DNA of 46,060 bases, from assembly GCA_030426295.1 (NCBI GenBank), contig JAUHYY010000001.1, positions 1 to 46,060 on the forward strand, written 5' to 3'. Of this stretch, positions 22,992 to 30,877 are shown one piece after another. Position 1 is the stretch's first letter, and each line of letters starts with the position of its first letter. The notes under the pieces are model-generated. The model was not told the DNA's origin. It saw nothing but the letters and a program-made list of their open reading frames with translations, and made no database searches. This stretch comes from a bacterium. Lineage in GTDB: Bacteria > Patescibacteriota > Gracilibacteria > UBA1369 > GCA-2718715. The position numbers and the translations under genes are program-made.

Positions 22992-23981
22992 ATGAATAAT
23001 TTTATAGAAAAATTTCAGACCTTATTGATTGATAAGCCTCGGTATAATGTGAAACACGTTAATGCTGAGAACTGTGATTATGCAGATACTGCGGTTAATA
23101 GTAAAAATTGCTATTATTCGTTTTGCGCTTTTTACTGTGAAGATGTTTATTATGCTCGTTACTCAAGAAAATGTAGCAATTGTAGTGGAATAACTTTTTG
23201 TGTTGGTTGTGAGTGGTGTGTTGAATGTATTGATTGTAGTAATTGTTATAAGTGTGATTACTCGCAATATTGTCAGAATTGTTCAGAATGTCAGTTTTGT
23301 CTTGATTGCTTTGGATGTAAGAATTGTTTTGGGTGTGTGGGCTTGTATCAAAAACAGTACTGCATGTTTAACGAGCAACTTACAAAAGAAGAATTTGAGA
23401 ATCGTTTGAAACAATTAGATTTATCTAATCCAGTGCATAAGGAGGCAGTTTATACACGGCTAGAAAGTTTGAAGGGGAAGGTTCCGGTTCTTGGGGTACA
23501 TAAATTTCAGACGGAGGATTGTGTGGGTGATAGCTTGACTGAGTGTAAAGGTTCTTATCAATGTTATGACGCTTTTGTACTTGAGTATTGTAATTACAAT
23601 ATTGAATGTAATGGGAATACGAATAGTACAGATTTGACGGTTTGTTTTGAGGTCGAGTGGTGTTACTCGTGTGTTCAGGCTCCGATTAATCATAATTGTA
23701 ATTTCTTGATGCATACTGACCAGTGTAGCGATAGTGAGTTTTGCGCTTATTCTAAGAATTTAAAGAATTGTTTTGGATGTGTTTATTTGGCGAATAAGGA
23801 GTACCACATTTTGAATGAGCCATATTCTCCGGAGGAATATGAGAAGAAAGTTGCTGAGATTAAGCAGGAATTAATGAGTCAGCGATTACATAATATGAGT
23901 TTGTATCTGGTTTCAGATTATGAACAGAAGCGTTTTCAAAGTGAGGACGATAGTGTTATTCAATCTATTTTAAAAATTTAA
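22992..23981 (+). CDS. Duplicated cysteine-rich protein, unknown function
   Basis: The 329-residue protein (start ATG 22992) has about 35 cysteines, 22 of them between residues ~25 and 120 as closely spaced pairs such as SNCYKCDYSQYCQNC and CFGCKNCFGC. It is an internal duplication: each half has a Cys-rich stretch ending in KNCFGCV, then a Tyr-containing link and an FNEQLTKEEFENRL or LNEPYSPEEYEKKV helix. The second half keeps fewer cysteines. The short period suggests stacked turns, perhaps a solenoid binding many metal ions. No signal peptide or membrane segment is seen. A zinc-ribbon gene starts 9 bp after its stop and is probably cotranscribed. I do not know the function. Confidence 0.8.
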   Translation: MNNFIEKFQTLLIDKPRYNVKHVNAENCDYADTAVNSKNCYYSFCAFYCEDVYYARYSRKCSNCSGITFCVGCEWCVECIDCSNCYKCDYSQYCQNCSECQFCLDCFGCKNCFGCVGLYQKQYCMFNEQLTKEEFENRLKQLDLSNPVHKEAVYTRLESLKGKVPVLGVHKFQTEDCVGDSLTECKGSYQCYDAFVLEYCNYNIECNGNTNSTDLTVCFEVEWCYSCVQAPINHNCNFLMHTDQCSDSEFCAYSKNLKNCFGCVYLANKEYHILNEPYSPEEYEKKVAEIKQELMSQRLHNMSLYLVSDYEQKRFQSEDDSVIQSILKI

Positions 23982-23990
23982 TTTTATATC

Positions 23991-24260
23991 ATGAATACTC
24001 AAACAGTTTTAAAATGTATGGATTGTTCGAAAGACTTTTTAGTTATCGATCAAGAAGCAAAGTTTTATGCAGATAAGGGACTGCCAAATCCTGATCAGTG
24101 TCCGGCTTGTCGGCATAAAATTCGTATGGCTCTTAGAAATGAAAGGGCTCTGTATAAGCGAACTTGTGATTGCTGTAATGAATCGATGTTGGCGACTTAT
24201 CCAGAGGATGCTCCTTATAAAGTTTATTGTCAGAAGTGTTTCTGGGAGAATGTTGGATAG
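23991..24260 (+). CDS. Small zinc-ribbon protein
   Basis: This 89-residue protein has two Cys4 sites. The first is CMDC near residue 9 and CPAC near 37, with FYADKGLPNPDQCPACR between them, resembling the zinc-ribbon domain family in which the second knuckle follows a Gly-Leu-Pro-x-Pro segment. The second site is CDCC near 59 and CQKC near 80, the latter followed by FWE. It directly follows the Cys-rich gene (9-bp gap), so the two probably form one operon and may act together. No enzymatic motif is visible. Confidence 0.8.
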   Translation: MNTQTVLKCMDCSKDFLVIDQEAKFYADKGLPNPDQCPACRHKIRMALRNERALYKRTCDCCNESMLATYPEDAPYKVYCQKCFWENVG

Positions 24261-24305
24261 TGATTTTGACAAGTGTTATACTTCGATCACTTTAAAAATG
24301 TTTTT

Positions 24306-25985
24306 ATGGAATTTTTGCTTTTATTCGCCTTTCTTGCTGGGATAGTAACGATTTTGTCTCCGTGTATTTTGCCTTTGCTTCCTATTATTTTGTCGAGCTC
24401 GGTTACGGGTTCTAAGAAGTATCCGTGGGGCGTGGTTACTGGATTTATTTTGAGCTTCACATTTTTTACTTTGTTTTTGACTGCGGTGGTTGATGCAACT
24501 GGGTTGTCTGCGAATTTCGTAAGAACTCTTGCGATTGTAGTTGTATTTGGATTTGGTTTGGTGTTGGTTGTTCCGAAGTTACAAGTTTTGTTTGAGATTT
24601 TTGCGTCGAAGTTGGCAACTAAAGGTCAAAAAATTCAGAGTAAGTCTGATCATGCTGGGTTTAAGAGTGGATGTTTTGTCGGTCTTTCTTTAGGACTTGT
24701 TTGGACTCCGTGTGTTGGTCCAATTTTGGCTTCAGTGATTTCTTTGGCGTTGGTTGGTGCTGCTAACTCGCAGGCCGTATTTATTACTTTGGCTTATGCA
24801 ATTGGTACGGCGATTCCCATGCTTGCGATTTTATATGGTGGTCGAACTTTGGTTCAGAAAGTACCAGCGCTAACACGGAATTTAGGTCGGATTCAGAAAG
24901 TGTTTGGAGTTTTGATGATTTTGACTGCTATTGCTTTGTTTTTTAATTTTGATCGGCAGTTTCAGTCATATATTTTGGAGAAGTTCCCAAATTACGGTGC
25001 CGGTTTAACTCAGTTTGAAGAAAATGAAAAAGTTCAAAAGCAATTGGATGTACTTCGTGGGACTGATTCGTTTTCGACTGGAGATTTAGATGAAGTTAAG
25101 CCTGCACCTGAGCTGATTCAAGGTGGTGAGTGGTTTAATAGTGATCCACTTACCTTAGAAGAGCTTGAGGGTAAGGTTGTGCTTGTAGATTTTTGGACAT
25201 ATAGCTGTATAAATTGTATTCGAACATTACCTTATTTGAGAGCTTGGCATGAGAAATATAGTGATGACGGACTAGTGATAATTGGTGTACATGCTCCCGA
25301 GTTTGAGTTTGAGAAAAATCCTAATAATTTGAGAAAAGCTATAGAAGATTTTGAGCTTGAGTATCCGATTATGCAGGATAATAATTTTGAAACTTGGAGA
25401 GCTTATGAAAATCATTGGTGGCCTTCTAAATTCCTAGTTGATCATGAAGGTCAGCTGGTTTATAACCATCACGGTGAAGGCAAGTACGAAGAGACTGAAC
25501 AGTTGATTCAGAAGTTATTGAGTGAAGCAGGTTATGAGCCAACGGATTCTGTTTTTGATGCTTCATATTCGACTACAAGAGGGAGAACGCCAGAGACTTA
25601 TTTGGGTTATAGAAGAACTAAGAGGTTTGCATCTGGTGAAATCAAAAAAGATGAGATGAGCGTGTATGGGTATCCGGAATCTTTAGAGGAAAATGAGTAT
25701 GCGTATAGTGGTGGATGGACTTTCTTTGAAAAGCACTCCTTAGCTGAAAAGGGAAGTAAGTTGAAGATAAATTTCAGTGCTCAAAATGTGTATTTGGTTA
25801 TGAGTCCAGCGTTAGATGAGCAGGTTCGAGTTGCGGTTTATGTTGATGGAGAACAAGTAAAAACTGTGACTGTAGATGCTGATGAACTTTATACTTTGGC
25901 TGAATTAGATCAAGGTGGTACTCACGAGCTTGAGCTTGAGTTTTTGGATGGAAATACTAAGGTTTACGCTTTTACGTTCGGGTGA
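24306..25985 (+). CDS. dipZ: DipZ-like thiol-disulfide protein (CcdA membrane + thioredoxin + C-terminal domain)
   Basis: I chose ATG 24306 (559 residues), which starts directly before the first membrane helix; a GTG at 24273 is possible. Residues 1-220 form a CcdA/DsbD-type membrane domain with the paired cysteines in LSPCILPLLP and WTPCVGPIL, which carry electrons across the membrane. Residues ~275-400 are a TlpA-like thioredoxin domain with the active site CINC at 301-304. Residues ~420-559 are a beta-rich, carbohydrate-binding-like domain as in mycobacterial DipZ. The protein probably supplies reducing power to extracytoplasmic cysteines. It ends with TGA, one of only four genes in this window to do so. 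Confidence 0.92.
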   Translation: MEFLLLFAFLAGIVTILSPCILPLLPIILSSSVTGSKKYPWGVVTGFILSFTFFTLFLTAVVDATGLSANFVRTLAIVVVFGFGLVLVVPKLQVLFEIFASKLATKGQKIQSKSDHAGFKSGCFVGLSLGLVWTPCVGPILASVISLALVGAANSQAVFITLAYAIGTAIPMLAILYGGRTLVQKVPALTRNLGRIQKVFGVLMILTAIALFFNFDRQFQSYILEKFPNYGAGLTQFEENEKVQKQLDVLRGTDSFSTGDLDEVKPAPELIQGGEWFNSDPLTLEELEGKVVLVDFWTYSCINCIRTLPYLRAWHEKYSDDGLVIIGVHAPEFEFEKNPNNLRKAIEDFELEYPIMQDNNFETWRAYENHWWPSKFLVDHEGQLVYNHHGEGKYEETEQLIQKLLSEAGYEPTDSVFDASYSTTRGRTPETYLGYRRTKRFASGEIKKDEMSVYGYPESLEENEYAYSGGWTFFEKHSLAEKGSKLKINFSAQNVYLVMSPALDEQVRVAVYVDGEQVKTVTVDADELYTLAELDQGGTHELELEFLDGNTKVYAFTFG

Positions 25986-25986
25986 T

Positions 25987-26014
25987 TTGACATTTTGTGC
26001 TACTCTTATATAAT
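25987..26014 (+). promoter_or_regulatory. Consensus sigma70 promoter
   Basis: TTGACA (25987-25992), 16 bp, TATAAT (26009-26014): both hexamers are perfect. It starts right after the dipZ stop and lies 21 bp before ATG 26036. Confidence 0.85.
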
Positions 26015-26035
26015 TGTTTCTTGTAACTTTTATAC

Positions 26036-26458
26036 ATGACAAGAACCGTACGTATCCCTTTAGATGCAGATCATGATTTAGCTAGGGCAATAGCTGAAGA
26101 TACTGCAGAAAATCCGCAATATGATTCTTTTTTGGATTACTTAAATAATTCTGGGACTAATTTTCTTTATGCAAATTTTGATTCTGCTAGGTATATGCAG
26201 ATACCGGACGGAGATTTGCCTATCGTAGCTGACTTAGTTAGCTACGATTGTTCACTGCGTTTGATTGATTCTGCTAGGGTTAAAGGAGGGCCTGATTTAG
26301 TTTATAGATATGTTGGTGATTATAGAGGTGAAAAATATGAGGTTATTAAAATTGGTATGCGTAATGGGGATCCGAAGGTTCCTGCCAGAATATTGTTTAG
26401 AAAAGTTGATAAGGTGCAAGGTGTTGTTGCAAGTACCAGGTCAAAACTTGTAAGGTAG
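26036..26458 (+). CDS. Small protein of unknown function
   Basis: A 140-residue soluble, mixed-charge protein that I cannot assign. It has an N-terminal acidic helix-rich part (ADHDLARAIAEDTAENPQ) and a strand-rich C-terminal part (LVYRYVGDYRGEKYEVIKIG) ending in a basic tail. There is no signal or membrane segment. Its promoter is the best in the window, so it may be strongly expressed. The rpiA gene follows after 19 bp and may be cotranscribed. Confidence 0.65.
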   Translation: MTRTVRIPLDADHDLARAIAEDTAENPQYDSFLDYLNNSGTNFLYANFDSARYMQIPDGDLPIVADLVSYDCSLRLIDSARVKGGPDLVYRYVGDYRGEKYEVIKIGMRNGDPKVPARILFRKVDKVQGVVASTRSKLVR

Positions 26459-26477
26459 AGAAAATTAATTTTAAAAA

Positions 26478-27143
26478 ATGAATCAAGACGAACAAAAAAA
26501 GATAGCTGGTTATAAAGCAGCAGAATTTGTTGAGAATGGAATGATTGTGGGGCTCGGTACGGGGTCTACTGCTAAGCATGCTGTTGATGCTTTGGGTGAG
26601 AGACTTACAGAAAATTTTAATATAACTGGGGTGCCAACAAGTGATAGAACTGCCGATCAAGCTAATGGTTATGGAATCCAGCTACTCGATGAACCTAATG
26701 TTGAGAATATTGATGTAACGATTGATGGTGCTGATCAGATTGATCCCAAGACTGGGCTTTGTATTAAGGGAGGCGGTGGTGCTCATTATCTTGAAAAGAA
26801 AGTTGCCAAGAAAACTGCTAAGCAGATTATTATTGCTGACGATTCAAAGCTTGTAGATAATTTTGGTGGGTATGATGTTCCTTTAGAAATTGATGAGTCG
26901 AAGCGAGCTGGAGTTCGGCTGTATTTTGAAGATGCTTCTATGCAATTTGAATATCGTGAAGAAAAAAGTGACAGTGGTAATTTGATTGGTGATGTTGTTT
27001 TCGATGGGAGTAAAACTTTAGAGGAATTTGAAGCAGAACTGATGCAAATTGATGGAGTTATTGATACTGGCGTGTTTAATGGTCTTGTTGATATGCTGAT
27101 AGTTGGAAAAGAGGATGGAAGTGTGGAGGTTATTAGTTATTAG
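26478..27143 (+). CDS. rpiA: Ribose-5-phosphate isomerase A
   Basis: The 221-residue enzyme interconverts ribose 5-phosphate and ribulose 5-phosphate in the non-oxidative pentose phosphate pathway. Motifs of the RpiA family are all present: GLGTGSTAKHAVDAL near the start, GVPTSDRT, the catalytic DGADQIDP, and KGGGGAHYLEKKVA followed by IIIADDSKLVD. It begins a cluster with zwf and pgl, forming a route between glucose 6-phosphate and pentose phosphates, but the 6-phosphogluconate dehydrogenase needed to join them is not in the window. The end of the gene lies within a heptad repeat. Confidence 0.96.
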   Translation: MNQDEQKKIAGYKAAEFVENGMIVGLGTGSTAKHAVDALGERLTENFNITGVPTSDRTADQANGYGIQLLDEPNVENIDVTIDGADQIDPKTGLCIKGGGGAHYLEKKVAKKTAKQIIIADDSKLVDNFGGYDVPLEIDESKRAGVRLYFEDASMQFEYREEKSDSGNLIGDVVFDGSKTLEEFEAELMQIDGVIDTGVFNGLVDMLIVGKEDGSVEVISY

Positions 27144-27190
27144 TTATTGGTCATTGGTCATTGGTTATGTATTATAATTACGTATTATAA
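27135..27190. repeat. 7-bp tandem repeat between rpiA and zwf
   Basis: Heptads AGTTATT (twice), GGTCATT (twice) and GGTTATG cover the rpiA stop and run into an AT-rich continuation with the same period (TATTATA, ATTACGT, ATTATAA). Two TATAAT hexamers (27173-27178 and 27186-27191) lie in this tail and may serve as the zwf -10. Confidence 0.65.
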
Positions 27191-27197
27191 TATTTCG

Positions 27198-28619
27198 ATG
27201 ATGATCAAAGCGGAGAAGAATTTTACAATGATAATATTTGGGGCTTCAGGTTCACTGGCCAAGTTGAAGATTTTCCCATCTTTATATGAACTTATTTCTG
27301 AAGGGCGTATGCCTGAAGAATTTAAAATTGTTGGTTACTCAAGAACTGAAAAAACTGATGAGGAGTTTAGAGCTGAGTTTGCTGAATCTGTTAAGCATGA
27401 AGTTGAGAATGTAGATGATAAAGTTTTAGATGAATTGGTTTCGAATGTTTTTTATCATACTGGTCAATACGATAATCATGACGATTATGTGGGGCTTTGC
27501 GAAAGATTAAAAGAAATTGAAGAGACTGAAGATAGGGTTCGCGTTGGGTATTTTTCTGTTCCGCCTTCTGTTTTTGATGACATTATTAAAGGTGTTGGTG
27601 AAACTTTGAACAAAGAAGATGTCGAGTTGAGGCTTATTTTTGAAAAACCATTTGGCGAAAATTATGTGACGTCAAAAGAGTTGAAACGAAAGATCTTTGA
27701 TCAGTTTGAGAGAAACCAGGTGTTCTTGCTTGATCATTATTTAGGTAAAGAGGCTGTGTTTAATTTGCTTTCGCTTAGGTATGCGAATTCGATTTTTAGT
27801 TATTTGATTCAAGGTAAGAATATTGCGAACATTCAGATTACAGCAATGGAGTCCGTTGATATTGAAGGGCGTGCTGGTTATTTTGATAATGTGGGGATTT
27901 TGAAAGATATGGTGCAGTCGCATTTGTTCCAGATTCTTGCGTTTTTGACTATGTATATTCCGAGATCTTTTGAGTCAAAGTTGGTGCATCAGTCGAAAGT
28001 GCATTTGCTTGAGAATATGTATTTTGAAGGTTCTCCTGAAGATATTGTTAGAGGTCAGTATGAAGGGTATAGAGGTCATGATGGAGTTAGTGAAGATTCG
28101 AATACTGAAACTTTTGTTGCTCTTAAGATGGGTATTGATTCTACGAACTGGCATGGGGTTCCGATTTATTTGAGAACAGGTAAAAGCTTGAAGCAAAAGT
28201 GGACTTCGGTTGTGATTGAGTTTGCTCCACATCAGTATCAGAAAAAGCTTGGGGAAGGGCGTACTAATAAGTTGGTGATGATCCTTCAGCCTGATGAGTC
28301 TGTGAGTTTTCATCTTTTGACTAAGCAAGGTGGTCGTGAACTCCAGTTTGATGAAGAGGTAACAAGTAAGCCAATTTATTGTAAGGGGGATTGTACTAGT
28401 GAGCATACCCGATTGCTGCTTGAGTGTATTGCTGGTGATCACATGTTGTTTTTAGACTTCCCTGAGATTTATGAGGCGTGGAAAATAATTGATCCGATTG
28501 GTGAGATGTTTGAGAATGATAAGGTTCCGCTAGATATGTATGAAGTTGGTGGAGTTGGTCCAAAATCTGCTGATGAGCTTATCGAGAGAGATGGATTTAA
28601 GTGGCATAATTTCTTCTAG
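27198..28619 (+). CDS. zwf: Glucose-6-phosphate 1-dehydrogenase
   Basis: The enzyme oxidises glucose 6-phosphate to 6-phosphogluconolactone with NADP+. With ATG 27198 the protein is 473 residues. The coenzyme-binding segment IIFGASGSLAKLKIFPSLYE differs from the usual GASGDLA by Ser for Asp. The active-site DHYLGKEAVFN and the second histidine segment KDMVQSHLFQIL are conserved, as is YLRTGKSL. A TATAAT at 27186-27191 would place the transcription start at or next to the ATG, so the mRNA may be leaderless. The pgl gene starts 2 bp after the stop, a clear operon. The longer frame from 27147 runs through the repeat and is rejected. Confidence 0.96.
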   Translation: MMIKAEKNFTMIIFGASGSLAKLKIFPSLYELISEGRMPEEFKIVGYSRTEKTDEEFRAEFAESVKHEVENVDDKVLDELVSNVFYHTGQYDNHDDYVGLCERLKEIEETEDRVRVGYFSVPPSVFDDIIKGVGETLNKEDVELRLIFEKPFGENYVTSKELKRKIFDQFERNQVFLLDHYLGKEAVFNLLSLRYANSIFSYLIQGKNIANIQITAMESVDIEGRAGYFDNVGILKDMVQSHLFQILAFLTMYIPRSFESKLVHQSKVHLLENMYFEGSPEDIVRGQYEGYRGHDGVSEDSNTETFVALKMGIDSTNWHGVPIYLRTGKSLKQKWTSVVIEFAPHQYQKKLGEGRTNKLVMILQPDESVSFHLLTKQGGRELQFDEEVTSKPIYCKGDCTSEHTRLLLECIAGDHMLFLDFPEIYEAWKIIDPIGEMFENDKVPLDMYEVGGVGPKSADELIERDGFKWHNFF

Positions 28620-28621
28620 AT

Positions 28622-29206
28622 ATGATTATTCATAAGTATAAAACTAAGGAGGACTGGATGGATGCGATTTTAGAGTCGTTGGATTTACATATGGGTGATA
28701 CGGTTGGCCTTGCAGGAGGTGGTACCCCTCGACCTATTTATGAGAGTCTTGATTATGAGACAGTGAATTTTATATCTATAGATGAGCGTGCTGATGGGAG
28801 CAATTTAAACATGATTAGTGAGGCAATGCCTGATGCAATGGTTACTGGCTTTGATGCTAGCTTGCCTATTGATGATGCTTTGAATGAAATGACTGTGGTA
28901 CTTGAGGGAGAGATTGCACAGAAAGGTTATATTTTTGATTTACTTATTCTTGGGATGGGACCAGATGGGCATGTGGCATCGATTTTCCCTGATTCTGAAG
29001 TTCCTGAAGATGAGTTAGTTTGTCATACCACTACAGATGTATTTGATGTACATGATCGTATGACTTTGACTTATAAAGCATTGGAAAGTTCTAAGCGAGT
29101 CATATTGTTGATTAGTGGTGAAGTGAAGCTTGAGTTGCTTGAGGACTTGAAGGGTGATTTACCTATAGATCGGTTTGTTGAGGGGCTCGAAGTTTTTGCT
29201 TATTGA
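28622..29206 (+). CDS. pgl: 6-phosphogluconolactonase
   Basis: This 194-residue protein of the SugarP isomerase/DevB family hydrolyses 6-phosphogluconolactone made by the adjacent zwf product. The sugar-phosphate binding motif GLAGGGTPRPIYESL and the catalytic LGMGPDGHVASIFP are present. It is shorter than the usual 220-240 residues, as the N-terminal region is compact. It follows zwf by 2 bp. It ends with TGA and a second stop (TAA) follows two codons later in frame. Confidence 0.93.
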   Translation: MIIHKYKTKEDWMDAILESLDLHMGDTVGLAGGGTPRPIYESLDYETVNFISIDERADGSNLNMISEAMPDAMVTGFDASLPIDDALNEMTVVLEGEIAQKGYIFDLLILGMGPDGHVASIFPDSEVPEDELVCHTTTDVFDVHDRMTLTYKALESSKRVILLISGEVKLELLEDLKGDLPIDRFVEGLEVFAY

Positions 29207-29243
29207 TTTAAGTAATATTTTAGGTTGGGTTGAAGTATCTTCG

Positions 29244-29263
29244 TTAGTTTTGTTTAAAACTAA
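29244..29263 (+). promoter_or_regulatory. Inverted repeat and weak promoter before the DUF4258/DUF2283 pair
   Basis: TTAGTTTT, loop GTTT, AAAACTAA form a perfect 8-bp inverted repeat ending 9 bp before the ATG at 29273. TTGAAG (29230-29235), 17 bp and TTTAAA (29253-29258) could be the promoter, so the repeat would overlap the -10 and could be an autoregulatory operator. Confidence 0.45.
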
Positions 29264-29272
29264 TTATTTTGG

Positions 29273-29515
29273 ATGTCTGATTTTATTTTTACTCTTCATG
29301 CGAAGTTGAGGATGAAGGAACGAAATATATCTTTGAGTGAAGTTAAGAGAGTTGTTAAGAATCCAATGAAATTGGCGATAAAGGATGAAGGATATATGGC
29401 TATTGGCTTAAGAAATAACGGGCACGCTATATTGGTGTATTATGTTTCTGAAAGTGATAATATAAAAGTAATTACAGTTATTACGACTTCAAAAGTATCT
29501 AAATATTTAAGCTAA
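29273..29515 (+). CDS. DUF4258 protein, RelE-like toxin candidate
   Basis: The 80-residue protein fits DUF4258, a family with a RelE/ParE-like fold. The hallmark start FTLHAKLRMKERNISLSEVK contains the conserved HAxxRMxER block, followed by the strands GYMAIGLRN, AILVYYVSE and NIKVITVITTSK. Related proteins are found as putative toxins. Its TAA overlaps the ATG of the DUF2283 gene (TAATG), an arrangement expected for a coupled toxin-antitoxin-like pair. Toxicity is inferred from family and arrangement only. Confidence 0.82.
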   Translation: MSDFIFTLHAKLRMKERNISLSEVKRVVKNPMKLAIKDEGYMAIGLRNNGHAILVYYVSESDNIKVITVITTSKVSKYLS

Positions 29516-29721
29516 TGTATAAAATTGAGTATGATGAAAATTCCAGGGTTTTAAAGCTTCGGCTTAAGGAAGTTGCTAGTGTTGATAGTGAAGTTAAAGG
29601 TAATGTTGTTATGGATTTTGATAGTGAAGGAGAACTTGTAAACATAGATGTTATGGATGTTAATCTTGAGGATTTAGCAAACTCTGTTGTTGATGGTGAA
29701 ATAAAAGTAAACAAAGCGTAA
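29515..29721 (+). CDS. DUF2283 protein, partner of DUF4258
   Basis: The 68-residue acidic protein matches DUF2283: an opening strand MYKIEYDENSRVLKLRLKE, then VMDFDSEGELVNIDVMDV, the conserved pattern of a small beta protein that ends in a helix. DUF2283 genes are frequently next to DUF4258 genes and are proposed antitoxins. Translation starts within the stop of the preceding gene. There is no obvious DNA-binding domain. Confidence 0.82.
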   Translation: MYKIEYDENSRVLKLRLKEVASVDSEVKGNVVMDFDSEGELVNIDVMDVNLEDLANSVVDGEIKVNKA

Positions 29722-29725
29722 ATTT

Positions 29726-29754
29726 TTGCTTATTAGAGCTGTTTTTGGTATAAT
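29726..29754 (+). promoter_or_regulatory. Promoter of the 93-residue unknown gene
   Basis: TTGCTT (29726-29731), 17 bp and a perfect TATAAT (29749-29754), 27 bp before ATG 29781. Confidence 0.6.
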
Positions 29755-29780
29755 ATTTAGATGTACTAAATATATATTTT

Positions 29781-30062
29781 ATGCGTGGACCCAACAGAGT
29801 TTCTTATTTTATAAGTAAGCATGACGAAGTTAGTGCTGATATGATCTACTTAGCTGAGTCATTGGGGTATGACCCATCTTTATTTGATGCACTTTTTGAT
29901 GAATTTAAAAAATTAAATATTCTTGATGTGCAGGTGGCACTTTTAAATGAGGTTGTAGCTAGTGGTAGTGGGACAGATTTCAAGAAATGGCTTACAAATT
30001 GGGAAGACACGTTAGGTCATACTGATAGTCCAGCTGGTACAGTTCCATTTAGTTTACAATAA
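29781..30062 (+). CDS. Small protein of unknown function
   Basis: A 93-residue soluble acidic protein, helix-rich in the middle (YDPSLFDALFDEFKKLNILD), that I cannot assign to a family. It carries its own promoter. The LOG-family gene follows after 24 bp and is probably on the same transcript. Confidence 0.6.
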   Translation: MRGPNRVSYFISKHDEVSADMIYLAESLGYDPSLFDALFDEFKKLNILDVQVALLNEVVASGSGTDFKKWLTNWEDTLGHTDSPAGTVPFSLQ

Positions 30063-30086
30063 TTAAATAGTTAATAATTTGTTTCA

Positions 30087-30740
30087 ATGAACGAAGAAAT
30101 ACAAAATGAGCTTAATGAGAAAGATTTTAGGGTAGTAGTTTTTGGTTCTGCGAGAACTAAGGCTGGTGATCCTGAATATGAGCAAGTTTATAAACTTGGA
30201 TATGCTATTGGTGAAATGGGTGCGGATGTTGTGACTGGAGGTGGTCCTGGAATGATGGAAGCTGCCAATAAAGGTCATATGGATGGTAAAGAAGGGAATG
30301 GTCATGAAGATGCACATTCTATTGGGATTGGAATTAAGCTTCCTTTTGAAGAAGGTTTTAATAAACATTTAGATATAAAAGAGAACCACAATCGATTTTC
30401 TACAAGGCTTGATTCGTTTATGGAGCTTTCTAATGTAGTTGTGATTACTCCTGGAGGAATTGGTACTTTGCTCGAGTTTGCTTACACCCTTCAACTGATT
30501 CAAGTTGGGCATATTTGTAAGATACCTATTATATTGATGGGCGATATGTGGGAAGGTCTGGTTGAGTGGATAAAGTCAGATATTATTGGATGCAGCTATG
30601 CTGATGAAGATGATTTAGATGTGATTGAGATTGCTAATAATTGGGAAGAAGCCGCTGAAATGATTAAGAAAACTCAAGAGTGTTTTGAGAATGGTGAATA
30701 CGATTCATGTTTGAATTGGGATGTTTATAGGAACAGGTAG
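30087..30740 (+). CDS. LOG-family protein (TIGR00730-type phosphoribohydrolase)
   Basis: The 217-residue Rossmann-like protein has the LOG signatures GGGPGMMEAANKG and PGGIGTLLEF (the PGGxGTxxE motif that carries the catalytic glutamate) with the arginine of NHNRFSTRLDSF. Members cleave ribose 5-phosphate from nucleotide monophosphates; in plants and some bacteria this releases cytokinins. The bacterial substrate is often AMP. Older annotations as lysine decarboxylase are incorrect for this group. A heptad array follows the stop. Confidence 0.92.
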   Translation: MNEEIQNELNEKDFRVVVFGSARTKAGDPEYEQVYKLGYAIGEMGADVVTGGGPGMMEAANKGHMDGKEGNGHEDAHSIGIGIKLPFEEGFNKHLDIKENHNRFSTRLDSFMELSNVVVITPGGIGTLLEFAYTLQLIQVGHICKIPIILMGDMWEGLVEWIKSDIIGCSYADEDDLDVIEIANNWEEAAEMIKKTQECFENGEYDSCLNWDVYRNR

Positions 30741-30745
30741 AGGAT

Positions 30746-30787
30746 GGTTAATGGCTGATGTTTAATAGCGAATAGTGAATGGCTGAT
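30746..30787. repeat. 7-bp tandem repeat, six units, upstream of topA
   Basis: GGTTAAT, GGCTGAT, GTTTAAT, AGCGAAT, AGTGAAT, GGCTGAT in direct tandem between the LOG gene and topA. The rest of the 137-bp gap is AT-rich with a TATAAT at 30812-30817 but no clear -35. Confidence 0.7.
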
Positions 30788-30877
30788 TTTTATTGAGTAT
30801 TTTGTGTCATTTATAATTTAAGTTTGGTCTTTTTGGAGGTTTGGGTTATTTTTGATTTTGTAATTTAAGCTTATTTT

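Noticed and set aside
24266..24271. TTGACA as promoter of dipZ
   Set aside because: The next good -10 (TATACT at 24277) is only 5 bp away and no suitable -10 lies at 16-18 bp.
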